Of a stretch of DNA of 47,620 nucleotides, positions 15,809 through 23,684 are shown piece by piece. Source of the stretch: Alphaproteobacteria bacterium (GTDB lineage: Bacteria > Pseudomonadota > Alphaproteobacteria > Micavibrionales > Micavibrionaceae); contig JAGRIU010000012.1 of NCBI GenBank assembly GCA_020443075.1, forward strand, positions 1 to 47,620. Reading direction: 5' to 3'. Position 1 is the first letter of the stretch; the number at the start of each line of letters is the position of its first letter. Both the position numbers and the translations under genes were made by a program. Under the pieces are notes generated by a model that saw nothing but the letters and a program-made list of their open reading frames with translations, did not search any database and had not been told where the DNA came from.

Positions 15809-16534
15809 TTAGTAATGGTTCGTCAGGTTAATGGGTGCGCCGTTGTTGTTTATGGGGGCGGTATCTTCCTGAATTTTTATGGTTTTTATTTTTTGTCCGT
15901 TGTCGCCTTCAAATAACTCGGCGGCTTGTCGGGCGCGGATTTTTTTGCGGTTATAGGCCAGTTGTTCGGGGCTGAGCTGGAAGCCGAGCAGAATTTTGTA
16001 GCCGGCCCCGTGTTCGTGGGTGTCGACCGGGATGATCTGGCGCATGTTTTCGTAGTATGTTTGACGGTTTTGTCCCGGTTTGTAGGTCATGGGGGCCGCG
16101 AAGATTTCTTTGGCCAGAATGTTGCCGCCGGGACTGGCGATGGCGACAAAGAACGGGTAGGAGAAGTAGGGTTTGTCGGAAGCGGAGTTGCGGCCTCTGG
16201 GGCCAAGGGTGCCTTCGAAAGCGATTTTGAGATCTACGGTGACGCTGCGCGTATCATAGCCGCAAGAGGTGTTGATTTTGGCGATGTTGGCGCGGGAGAC
16301 TAGATTGTAGTCGCCGGGGTCTGTGTCGTCGGTAAATTCGTTATAGGCGCGGAGCTCTTCAACGAGCTCGACGCTGGGGCAGCGGCCTTGATAGGTCAGG
16401 TTATCAGGGCTCGAATCCAGGGATGTTGGAACGTCTAAAGAATAGAGATCGTCCCTGATGCCTTGCATCGTCTGGCAGGACATCAAAACCAAAGACGTAA
16501 AGCCGGCAAGAAGTAAGAATCTTAGCTGTTTCAT
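15809..16534 (-). CDS. Putative lipoprotein of unknown function, 241 residues
   Basis: The N-terminus is a lipoprotein signal peptide (KQLRFLLLAGFTSLVLMSC, with lipobox LMSC and Cys about residue 20). The mature protein starts QTMQGIRDDLYSL and includes a central beta-rich region with two further Cys (GRCPSVELVEEL, INTSCGYDTRSVTVDLKIAFEG), and a helical region YNRKKIRARQAAELF near the C-terminus. I recognise no family by name. It is probably anchored to a membrane facing the periplasm. It is transcribed toward gmhA with 22 nt between them and is divergent from ispH. Confidence 0.75.
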   Translation of the reverse strand: MKQLRFLLLAGFTSLVLMSCQTMQGIRDDLYSLDVPTSLDSSPDNLTYQGRCPSVELVEELRAYNEFTDDTDPGDYNLVSRANIAKINTSCGYDTRSVTVDLKIAFEGTLGPRGRNSASDKPYFSYPFFVAIASPGGNILAKEIFAAPMTYKPGQNRQTYYENMRQIIPVDTHEHGAGYKILLGFQLSPEQLAYNRKKIRARQAAELFEGDNGQKIKTIKIQEDTAPINNNGAPINLTNHY

Positions 16535-16622
16535 TTTTGCACATCCTTCGATATGAATATCCTATCGCAAAGACTAAGCAAGAGTTGTCGATTAGGCAAG
16601 CTAAGAGGTGAAAGCGCCGCAT

Positions 16623-17597
16623 ATGGATAGGGATAAAATGCCGCTTCAGGTTTTATTGGCCGCGCCGCGGGGGTTTTGCGCCGGGGTTGACCGGGCGATC
16701 CGGATTGTTGAACTGGCGCTGGAGAAATACGGTGCGCCGGTTTATGTGCGTCACGAGATTGTCCATAATAAATATGTCGTGGATAGTTTGCGGGCCAAAG
16801 GCGCGGTTTTTGTCGAGGAACTGGATGAAATTCCGCCGGATGCGGACGGAGACAAGCGACCGGTGATCTTTTCGGCGCATGGCGTGCCGAAAAGCGTGCC
16901 CGAAGATGCGGCAGCGCGGGAAATGTTTTATGTTGATGCGACGTGTCCTTTGGTCAGCAAGGTTCACCGCGAGGCCGAGCGGCATTATGCCCAAGGGTAT
17001 AAAATTGTTTTGATCGGCCATGCCGGGCATCCTGAGGTGATAGGGACGATGGGGCAAATTCCCGAAGGCGAGGTTATTCTGGTCGAGACCTTGGCTGATG
17101 TGGAGAGGCTGAAGATCGAAGAGGGTGCGCGGTTGGCCTATTGTACGCAGACGACGCTTTCGGTTGAGGACACGGCTGATATTGTGGCTGCTTTGAAGGC
17201 GCGTTTTCCCGGTATTCAGGAGCCACACAAGGATGATATTTGTTATGCGACGACGAATCGTCAGGCGGCGGTGAAGACAGTTGCGCCGCGCTGTGATGCG
17301 TTGATGGTGATCGGGGCGCCGAATTCCTCGAATTCCAACCGTCTGGTCGAGGTGGCGGCGCAGAACGGGTGTGCGAAGACGATGTTGTTGCAGCGTGCGG
17401 GCGAGATTGAGTGGAGCTGGCTTGAAGGCGTGAATGTGCTGGGGTTGAGCGCCGGGGCTTCGGCGCCGGATGTGTTGATTGATGAGGTGATCGAGGCTTT
17501 GCGCGGGCGGTTTGCGGTCGAGATTGAAGAGGTCTCGATCACGCAGGAGGATGTGAATTTCAAGATTCCCAAGGTTTTAGAGGAGAGAGCGGCCTGA
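16623..17597 (+). CDS. ispH: 4-hydroxy-3-methylbut-2-enyl diphosphate reductase
   Basis: An iron-sulfur enzyme that makes IPP and DMAPP in the last step of the MEP pathway. The three cluster Cys are in [32 protein letters not shown] and [11 protein letters not shown]. The conserved HGVP, GHxGHPEV and SSNSNRL segments are all present. The frame is open from a GTG at 16608. I place the start at the ATG at 16623, preceded by an AGAGGTG site; 16638 ([14 protein letters not shown]) is also possible, with AGGGA before it. The gene heads a plus-strand unit with the P-loop gene (1 nt gap) and rnhA. In many alphaproteobacteria thrB sits between ispH and rnhA; here a different gene does. Confidence 0.95.
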   Translation: MDRDKMPLQVLLAAPRGFCAGVDRAIRIVELALEKYGAPVYVRHEIVHNKYVVDSLRAKGAVFVEELDEIPPDADGDKRPVIFSAHGVPKSVPEDAAAREMFYVDATCPLVSKVHREAERHYAQGYKIVLIGHAGHPEVIGTMGQIPEGEVILVETLADVERLKIEEGARLAYCTQTTLSVEDTADIVAALKARFPGIQEPHKDDICYATTNRQAAVKTVAPRCDALMVIGAPNSSNSNRLVEVAAQNGCAKTMLLQRAGEIEWSWLEGVNVLGLSAGASAPDVLIDEVIEALRGRFAVEIEEVSITQEDVNFKIPKVLEERAA

Positions 17598-17598
17598 A

Positions 17599-18369
17599 AT
17601 GATGAAGCGTTCGGTGGAGAAATTTTTAGCCAGTCCGCGCAAGGCGGTGACGTTGATCGGGATGTCCGGTGTTGGCAAGTCCTATCTTTCCGGGAAGATG
17701 GAAGGGTGGGGATGGTGCAATTATTCGTGCGATCACCTGATCGGTAGCCAGTATTTGAAAGACCAGCTTGGCGGTGGGGCCGAGGGGGTGAGCGCGCAGA
17801 ATATTGCGGGCTTGTCGGATTTTGTCGGGCAGATCGGCGATCCTGAAAAAGGCGGCTTGCCTTTAGATGAATTCCGGCGGCGGCAGGCACTTTATTATGA
17901 AGCAGAGCGTAGCGTATTAAAAGATATGCCGGTTGTATTGCAAGGGGTTGAAGGTCATTTTGTCAATGATTCCTCGGGCAGTCTTTGTGAGGTTGAAGAC
18001 GGCGATGTTATACGCGGCGTTGCGGATTGTAGTTTGTTTGTTTATCTGAAGGTGCCGCAGGAAGATCATGCGGAAATTTTGCAGCGGGCGATTTCTTATC
18101 CCAAGCCTTTGTATTTTCCTCCCGCATTTTTGGATGATCATCTCAAGAAATATATGCAACAGTTTGATTTATCTCGGATAGAGCAGATTGATCCTGTGGA
18201 GTTTTTGCGCTGGGTGTTTCCGTATCTGTTTCAATCGCGTTTGCCAAAATATCAGGCTTTGGCGGATGCTTACGGGGTGACTGTTTCTTCGAAACGGATC
18301 GGGGCTATTAAATCTGAAGGTGATTTCTTTGATTTAATCAGGGATTCGGTCAAGGAGGCTGCGGCGTGA
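17599..18369 (+). CDS. P-loop NTPase / kinase-like protein of unknown function
   Basis: A 256-residue protein with a Walker A motif GMSGVGKS (residues 21-28) directly after a strand (AVTLI), like shikimate-kinase-type small-molecule kinases. YSCDHLIG follows at about residue 43, where such kinases have a substrate-binding Asp. VVLQGVEGHFVND lies at about 112-124. The C-terminal half is helical. It does not match AroK length or motifs and I cannot name a substrate. It starts 1 nt after ispH and its stop overlaps a GTG start (GTGA) of the damaged rnhA copy, so it is firmly in the operon. An ATP-dependent kinase role is inference from the P-loop. Confidence 0.6.
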   Translation: MMKRSVEKFLASPRKAVTLIGMSGVGKSYLSGKMEGWGWCNYSCDHLIGSQYLKDQLGGGAEGVSAQNIAGLSDFVGQIGDPEKGGLPLDEFRRRQALYYEAERSVLKDMPVVLQGVEGHFVNDSSGSLCEVEDGDVIRGVADCSLFVYLKVPQEDHAEILQRAISYPKPLYFPPAFLDDHLKKYMQQFDLSRIEQIDPVEFLRWVFPYLFQSRLPKYQALADAYGVTVSSKRIGAIKSEGDFFDLIRDSVKEAAA

Positions 18370-18512
18370 GTGCGCGCATCCGTATTTACACTGATGGTGC
18401 GTGTAGCGGAAACCCCGGGCGTTTTGCGCCCGAAGCAGCGGAGCTGCGTGGGCGCGTTGGCTCACGCGACTGCGTCGCTTCGAGCCATATGACTCGGCCC
18501 GGGCGGCTTTAA
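18366..18512 (+). pseudogene. Damaged duplicate of the rnhA 5' end
   Basis: A GTG at 18366 overlaps the previous stop (GTGA) and opens a 48-codon frame beginning [18 protein letters not shown], which is the start of RNase HI including its first catalytic Asp. The frame then runs into unrelated sequence and stops at TAA 18510-18512. The segment 18383-18420 is nearly identical (37 of 38 bases by eye) to 18545-18582 in the intact rnhA. I read this as the original coupled start of rnhA, duplicated and then interrupted by a hairpin element at about 18421-18497. The short product would have no RNase H activity. Confidence 0.75.
18421..18497. repeat. Tandem-hairpin palindromic element inserted in the duplicated rnhA start
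   Basis: About 77 bp with two nested hairpins. The first is GCGCCC (18426-18431) with GGGCGC (18450-18455), enclosing GCAGC (18435-18439) and GCTGC (18443-18447). The second is GGCTC (18459-18463) with GAGCC (18482-18486), enclosing GCGAC (18466-18470) and GTCGC (18474-18478). CCCGGGC occurs on both sides (18414-18420 and 18498-18504), which may be a target duplication, although rnhA itself repeats this sequence. After the element, GGGCGGCT resumes the rnhA coding sequence for a few bases. The design is like a REP doublet. Confidence 0.65.
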
Positions 18513-18527
18513 GGAAAGGTTTTTGGG

Positions 18528-18959
18528 TTGTCTAAGAAAATTGCTATTTACACTGATGGGGCGTGTAGCGGAAACCCCGGGCCGGGCGGCTGGGGGGCGA
18601 TTTTGCGCTGGAACGGACATGAGAAAGAGCTGAACGGCGGTGAAAAAGAGACGACCAATAACCGGATGGAGATGATGGCGGTTATCAAGTCTCTTGAGGC
18701 TTTGAAGCGCGCTTCTCAGGTCGATCTCTATACCGATAGTAAATATGTGATGCAGGGTATGACTGAATGGCTGGAGGGTTGGAAAGCCAAGGGCTGGAGA
18801 ACGGCGGCTAAAAAGCCGGTCAAAAATGTCGATTTGTGGCAGCAGATCGACATTTTGGTGGCCAAGCATGATGTGAAGTTTCACTGGGTGAAGGGGCATG
18901 CCGGGCACCCGGAGAACGAGCGGGCCGATGAGTTGGCGCGGGCCGGGATTCCCCGTTAG
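18528..18959 (+). CDS. rnhA: Ribonuclease HI
   Basis: A 143-residue enzyme that cleaves RNA in RNA-DNA hybrids. The four catalytic acids fall at the E. coli positions: D10 (YTDGACSG), E48 (NRMEMMA), D70 (LYTDSKYV) and D134 (ERADELA); H124 is in VKGHAGH. The start is a TTG at 18528 with a good AAGGAAAGG ribosome site at 18511-18519. There is no in-frame ATG early enough to keep D10. It follows a damaged duplicate of its own start, so the TTG start probably replaced the older GTG coupled to the upstream gene. Confidence 0.95.
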   Translation: MSKKIAIYTDGACSGNPGPGGWGAILRWNGHEKELNGGEKETTNNRMEMMAVIKSLEALKRASQVDLYTDSKYVMQGMTEWLEGWKAKGWRTAAKKPVKNVDLWQQIDILVAKHDVKFHWVKGHAGHPENERADELARAGIPR

Positions 18960-19078
18960 GGGCTTGATTTATCTTTTTAATCCACAGATTTTTCCCCACT
19001 TTTTCCTTCCGTTTTTTCCATTTTAAGACTCCCTTAATCTTTTGCGGTGACTCTGAATTTAGTGAAGGGGACTTAGCG

Positions 19079-19510
19079 ATGGAGGATTTTGTTATGGACA
19101 CATTTATCTGCGATACGGATCATGTGATTTTGCCTGTCCCACCCGAGACGGGTGATACGGAGATGGATCGGGTTTATGAGCGCTTTGTACGGCATATGCG
19201 CTGTGTGCCGAATTCGCGCTTGAGCATCAAGATTTTGTCTTCTATTCAGTTTACGGCTGATCTCTTGGGGTATAGCGATGCGCACGTGGCTAAATTGCTT
19301 ATGGATTTGGGTTTGCGGGCGCCGCGTTCGGCGTTTCCGGCGGAGTTCTTACGCTTTGCTGATCAGGCACTTATGCGCAGCGGCTGGGATGTTGGCGGGC
19401 CTTCGGAATCTCTGCTGGATTTGAAACGGTTTTGGGATCGGATCGGCGAAGACAGGTTTTCGGCCTTTAAGGTTGATTATCCTTTGCTTTCAGAGCACGC
19501 CGTTTTTTAA
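19079..19510 (+). CDS. Hypothetical protein, 143 residues
   Basis: An unrecognised soluble protein. Its middle (SSIQFTADLLGYSDAHVAKLLMDLG, about residues 54-78, in two short helices) has the spacing of a helix-turn-helix, but the match is weak. The C-terminal part is helical (SLLDLKRFWDRIGEDRF). Two starts are plausible: ATG 19079 after GAAGGGGA, or ATG 19094 after GGAGG. It lies 119 nt after rnhA and ends 4 nt before the converging PBP gene. Confidence 0.55.
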   Translation: MEDFVMDTFICDTDHVILPVPPETGDTEMDRVYERFVRHMRCVPNSRLSIKILSSIQFTADLLGYSDAHVAKLLMDLGLRAPRSAFPAEFLRFADQALMRSGWDVGGPSESLLDLKRFWDRIGEDRFSAFKVDYPLLSEHAVF

Positions 19511-19514
19511 GTGT

Positions 19515-21524
19515 TTAATTGTTATAGCGCCGCGATTCCGGCAGGCTGTTTTTATCCCGAAGAGGTCTTATAGGCCTTGTATTAAATTCTCCGGGTGTAC
19601 GTTTGTTTGCCGGATTACTCCAAAACAGACCTTCGAGCAATCTTTCAAATGATGATGCCGGCTGGAAGTCTGCGTTGGCGAAAGGGCGGTATTGTCCTTG
19701 GGCTTTTTGCATGACTTGACGCCAGATTTGTGCCGGATAGCTACCGCCTGTAACGCCCTTCATCGGGCTGTTGTCATCGTTTCCAAGCCATACGGAACCG
19801 ACAAGTTCGCGGGTAAAGCCCATGAAAAGGGCATCGCGGCTTTCCTGAGATGTTCCGGTTTTTCCGGCGGCGGGACGGCCGAAATTAGCGCCGCGTCCGG
19901 TGCCGTATTCCATGACGCTGTGCATCATGGAGGTGATATTTTGGATATCTGTGGGGTGGAAGACTCTTTGTTCAAATTGTTCGGGCGGGCGTTCATAGTA
20001 GAGGGTTCCGCTTTTGGATGTTATTTTTGTGATGCCGTAGGGTTCTACGCTTAGACCACCATTGGCGATGGTGGCGTAGGCTGTGGCCATCTCAATCAGC
20101 GGAATGCCGGAGCTTCCCAAGCCCAGGCTAAGATCAGGCTCGAGATCGGCTTTGATGCCTAGACGGCGGGCGGTGTCGATGACGGCATCGGGGCCGACTT
20201 CTTTCATCAGGCGCACGGCGGCGGTGTTCATGGAGTAGGTTAAGGCTTGTTCAAGTGTGACTTCACCGTAATATTTTCCGCCGAAATTTTTGGGTCGATA
20301 GCGCCAGTTTGTAATCGGGGCGTCTTCGATGATGTCTTGCGGGTCCCAGCCTTTTTCCAATGCGGCGAGGTAAACAATGGGTTTGAAGGACGATCCGGGC
20401 GGGCGTAGGGCTTGAGCGGCCCGGTTAAACTGGCTTGCGTTATAGTTGCGGCCTCCAACCATCGCGACCACAGCGCCGCCCGGGCGCATGAGGACCATGG
20501 CTCCTTGTGTGATGTGTTTTTGCTCGCCGTGAGCGGCGATGACGGAATCGATGGTTTGGGTGATGTAGTTTTGCAGTCCCGCGTTTAGCGTTGTTTCGAC
20601 GATCAGGTCTTCGCCGGGTGTGCCGATCAGATCGTTAAGCTGGTCAACGACCCAGTCCGTATAATAGCGCTCAGCCATCTCATTGGACGGTTTTTGTGTC
20701 GGTTTCGGCGGGCCTTTGCTTTGTCCTTTGGCTTGTTCTTCGTTGATGTAACCGGCGTCGACCATGGCTTGCAAGACTACGTCGGCGCGCTGTTTTGACA
20801 GGCTGGGGTTGCGCAGGGGGGAGTAACGCGAGGGGGCTTTGAGCATGCCGGCTAGCGTAGCGGATTCTCTCAGGTTGAGGTCGGATGCCGGTTTTTCGAA
20901 ATACAGGCGGGATGCGGCGTCAACGCCGAACGTGCCGGAGCCGAGATAGACCCGGTTGAGATAGGCGCTGAGGATTTCATCTTTTGTTAGCTGATATTCG
21001 AGCCAAAAGGCCAGCATGGCTTCTTGAATCTTGCGTTTATAGGTACGTTCTTGTGAGAGAAACAGGTTTTTGGCGAGTTGTTGGGTGATGGTTGAGCCGC
21101 CTTGGGCTACGTGACCGGCTTGTAGATTGACGATGATCGCGCGGGCCAGGCCGAGAGGATCCAGACCTGTGTGATGGTAAAAGCGACGGTCTTCAATGGA
21201 TAAAACAGCCTGGACGAGGTATGGAGAGATGTCTTTGACTGTGATCTGTTGGCCAACGATATCACCATAGCGCGCGGCGACGCTTCCATCTGCGGCTTTG
21301 ACGATGATGGCTTGTTTGCGCTCGAAGGTTGCCTTTTCGGTGATGTCGGGCAGATCCTTCGCATACCAAGCGATGATTCCAGCGACGGCAATGCAGGCCC
21401 ATAACCCCAAAACGAAGAGCCATTTGATGATAAAACCAAGCAGGCCGCGTTTGGATTTACTGTTCTTTTTTTTGCGTATGGAAGGGCTTTTGCGGGCGTG
21501 TTTTTTGCTCTTTTTCTTGGCCAT
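19515..21524 (-). CDS. Class A penicillin-binding protein (PBP1A family)
   Basis: A 669-residue bifunctional peptidoglycan synthase. The order is a basic cytoplasmic tail (residues 1-27), one membrane helix (about 28-54), a glycosyltransferase GT51 domain with EDRRFYHHTGLD (catalytic E111) and GGSTITQQLAKNLFLSQERTY read in two adjoining motifs, then a transpeptidase domain with the active Ser in SSFK (S378-K381), SMN and KTGT. It polymerises lipid II glycans and cross-links stem peptides at the inner membrane. It lacks the OB-like insert of long PBP1A proteins, so the shorter type (PBP1A/PbpC-like length) is represented. It is convergent with the 143-residue gene (4-nt gap) and upstream of nothing obviously related. 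Confidence 0.93.
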   Translation of the reverse strand: MAKKKSKKHARKSPSIRKKKNSKSKRGLLGFIIKWLFVLGLWACIAVAGIIAWYAKDLPDITEKATFERKQAIIVKAADGSVAARYGDIVGQQITVKDISPYLVQAVLSIEDRRFYHHTGLDPLGLARAIIVNLQAGHVAQGGSTITQQLAKNLFLSQERTYKRKIQEAMLAFWLEYQLTKDEILSAYLNRVYLGSGTFGVDAASRLYFEKPASDLNLRESATLAGMLKAPSRYSPLRNPSLSKQRADVVLQAMVDAGYINEEQAKGQSKGPPKPTQKPSNEMAERYYTDWVVDQLNDLIGTPGEDLIVETTLNAGLQNYITQTIDSVIAAHGEQKHITQGAMVLMRPGGAVVAMVGGRNYNASQFNRAAQALRPPGSSFKPIVYLAALEKGWDPQDIIEDAPITNWRYRPKNFGGKYYGEVTLEQALTYSMNTAAVRLMKEVGPDAVIDTARRLGIKADLEPDLSLGLGSSGIPLIEMATAYATIANGGLSVEPYGITKITSKSGTLYYERPPEQFEQRVFHPTDIQNITSMMHSVMEYGTGRGANFGRPAAGKTGTSQESRDALFMGFTRELVGSVWLGNDDNSPMKGVTGGSYPAQIWRQVMQKAQGQYRPFANADFQPASSFERLLEGLFWSNPANKRTPGEFNTRPIRPLRDKNSLPESRRYNN

Positions 21525-21580
21525 AGGGTTTTATACGCTTGTTTTGAGTCGGATCAAGTTTTGTTTTTATCTTGTTATTT

Positions 21581-22114
21581 TTAACAGCACTCTAGCCAGT
21601 AGCGCTGCCGGGCCGGGAATTTATCTGTTTCCGGTGTTTCGTCTTCAAATTTACCACCGCAAAACTCTATGATGCGGATGGCGGGTTTGTTTTTTGGGGA
21701 AACTGTCAGTAAGGCACGGTCTATCCCTAGATAGCAGATAAAAGGCATGCCTTTTTGCAGGATTTTTTTGCCAAATCCTTTGCCGCGCATTGACGGACGT
21801 ATGACGAAGTTGGCGTGTCCTCCCCATTTTTCGAGGTGCCAGTTCAGGCGGTGGCGGATATTGAGAGTGCCGATATAGTGATGACCTTTGACAAGCCAAA
21901 GAGCGGTTTCGGGTACGGGTTCGACCCAGTCGGCATATTTTTTATGCAGGTGGCGTTTGCCACTGTTGAGATCACCCACGAATTGTTCGAAATTTTTATC
22001 CAGTTCTTCCGCATCCAGAAACTGATAGCGGCCCTCGGCATGAAATTCCTCTATGGCCTCAATGTAGCTTTCCTTAAATTCGATATTCGGTTTAACGAGT
22101 TTTGATGCGGTCAT
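21581..22114 (-). CDS. GNAT-family N-acetyltransferase
   Basis: A 177-residue protein with the GNAT acetyl-CoA-binding motif RPSMRGKGFGKKIL (about residues 104-117), preceded by strands (ALWLVKGHHYIGTLNIRHRL) and followed by LLTVSPKNKPAIRIIEFCGGKF, the usual beta5-alpha4 region. The substrate is not predictable; the architecture is closest to the RimI/YkkB-like small-molecule or protein acetyltransferases. It lies between the PBP gene and mgtE on the same strand, with gaps of about 50 nt on both sides. Confidence 0.8.
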   Translation of the reverse strand: MTASKLVKPNIEFKESYIEAIEEFHAEGRYQFLDAEELDKNFEQFVGDLNSGKRHLHKKYADWVEPVPETALWLVKGHHYIGTLNIRHRLNWHLEKWGGHANFVIRPSMRGKGFGKKILQKGMPFICYLGIDRALLTVSPKNKPAIRIIEFCGGKFEDETPETDKFPARQRYWLECC

Positions 22115-22165
22115 GACTTTACTTTGTTTTTTATATGAGGGGCCTTAATAGCATATTTTAGCGGG

Positions 22166-23557
22166 TTAAAGAAGGAGGATGGCGGCTAAGCCCAAAAAGG
22201 CAAAAAAACCAACAACATCGGTGACGGTCGTTAGAAATACGGTCGAGGAGACAGCCGGGTCGCTGCCGTAGCGATCGAGGAGAATCGGGATAGCTGCGCC
22301 GCATAGTCCGGCGGCGAACAGATTGATGATCATGGCGGCGGCGATGACGATTCCTAACATGGGGTTGGAGAACCACAAGGCTGCGACAAGTCCTGTGATG
22401 ACGGCAAAAGCGGCGCCGTTGAGCGTGCCGACGAGCGTTTCTTTCCAGATGACGCGCATGCGGTTGGCGCCGGAGAGTTCTTTTGTGGCCAGCGCTCGCA
22501 CGGCCACTGTCAAAGCCTGCGTTCCGGCGTTGCCACCCATGGAGGCGACGATCGGCATCAGGACGGCGAGGGCGACGATTTGTTCGATGGTTGCATCAAA
22601 GAAGGAGATGACGATGGAGGCGAGGATCGCGGTGAGAAGGTTGATGAAGAGCCAGCGAAAGCGTGTGCCGGTTGTTGAGAGAACGGCGCGGTAAAGGTCG
22701 CTGCGTTCGACCCCGGCCATTTTCATGATGTCTTCCTGTGCTTCTTCGTCAATCACGTCGACGATGTCGTCAATGGTGATGACGCCGATCAGACGTCCGT
22801 TTTCGTCGATGACTGGCGCCGATACGAGGTCGTCGCGGCGGAAAAGGTGAGCGACTTCTTCCTGGTCCATTGTTGCGGGAATGGTGGTGACGTCTGTTTC
22901 GGCCAGATCTTCGAGTTTTTCTGCGCGTTTGGAGCGGATGAGGCGGTTGAGCGGGACTTGACCGCGCACGTGGTAGGCCGGGTCTATGACGAAAATATCG
23001 AAGAATTCTTCCGGCAGGTCTTCTCCGGCGGCGCGCAGGTAGTCGATTGTTTTTCCGGCTGTCCAAAAGAGCGGAACAGCTACGATTTCACGCTGCATAA
23101 GGCGTCCGGCACTGTCTTCGGGGAAGCTTAGTCCTTCTTCGAGAGCGACGCGGCTTTTGGCGGAGAGCCTTTGAATGATTTCTTTTTGCAGGCGATCGTC
23201 CAGTGGACGGATCAGTTCCAGCGCATCGTCGCTGTCCAGTTCGGAGATGAGAGATGCGATCTGGTCCGGCGGCATGGCCGAGAGCGTGGAGCGGCGAAGC
23301 TCGGGGTCCATTTCCGTGAATACTTCCGGATCAATGGCCTCGCCATACATGACCAAGAGTTCGTTACGGTCGTCATCTTTGAATTTTGCAACAAGTTCGG
23401 CGGTATCTGCGGGACTAAGATCTTCCAGAACAGCGTGGACAGTATCGGAATCCTGAGATTGAACAGCTTGGGCGATTTCGTTGATTTCTTTATCGCTGAG
23501 GGTAAAGGTGAGGCTTTCATCCTTTAATTCATCGGCTGTTTTCTGACTTTCAGGCAT
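22166..23557 (-). CDS. mgtE: Magnesium transporter MgtE
   Basis: A 463-residue channel-type Mg2+ importer. The order is an N-terminal helical domain with repeated D-rich loops (LSPADTAELVAKF, SELDSDDALELIRPL), two CBS domains (about residues 140-265, including DLVSAPVIDENGRLIGVITIDDIVDVI read in parts), a connecting helix EDIMKMAGVE, and about five membrane helices from residue 300 onward with MGGNAGTQ, the pore-associated signature. The cytoplasmic domains sense Mg2+ and gate the pore. The length and motifs are standard. The gene follows maeB on the same strand with 127 nt between them. Confidence 0.95.
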   Translation of the reverse strand: MPESQKTADELKDESLTFTLSDKEINEIAQAVQSQDSDTVHAVLEDLSPADTAELVAKFKDDDRNELLVMYGEAIDPEVFTEMDPELRRSTLSAMPPDQIASLISELDSDDALELIRPLDDRLQKEIIQRLSAKSRVALEEGLSFPEDSAGRLMQREIVAVPLFWTAGKTIDYLRAAGEDLPEEFFDIFVIDPAYHVRGQVPLNRLIRSKRAEKLEDLAETDVTTIPATMDQEEVAHLFRRDDLVSAPVIDENGRLIGVITIDDIVDVIDEEAQEDIMKMAGVERSDLYRAVLSTTGTRFRWLFINLLTAILASIVISFFDATIEQIVALAVLMPIVASMGGNAGTQALTVAVRALATKELSGANRMRVIWKETLVGTLNGAAFAVITGLVAALWFSNPMLGIVIAAAMIINLFAAGLCGAAIPILLDRYGSDPAVSSTVFLTTVTDVVGFFAFLGLAAILLL

Positions 23558-23586
23558 TGAGCTTATCCTTTCGGCAGATACGCTTT

Positions 23587-23605
23587 GGGGCCTGTGAAAA
23601 GCCCC
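23587..23605 (-). other. Hairpin in the mgtE upstream region
   Basis: GGGGC (23587-23591) pairs with GCCCC (23601-23605) over a 9-nt loop, in the 127-nt gap between maeB and mgtE (23558-23684). No long T-run follows, so it is not a clear terminator. A second small stem (AGGGAT 23674-23679 with ATCCCT 23687-23692) overlaps the maeB stop. They might be leader structures, but I see no known Mg2+ riboswitch pattern. Confidence 0.3.
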
Positions 23606-23684
23606 ATGCGACTATAGCGGTCTTTTGCCCCGAATGCCAGACGCACTTTGTCAAAGCACCCGGTCTTTCGTGAAGGGATGAGTT

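Noticed and set aside
23558..23684. Possible Mg2+ riboswitch upstream of mgtE
   Set aside because: The gap is only 127 nt with two small hairpins, shorter and simpler than known M-box or mgtA leaders.
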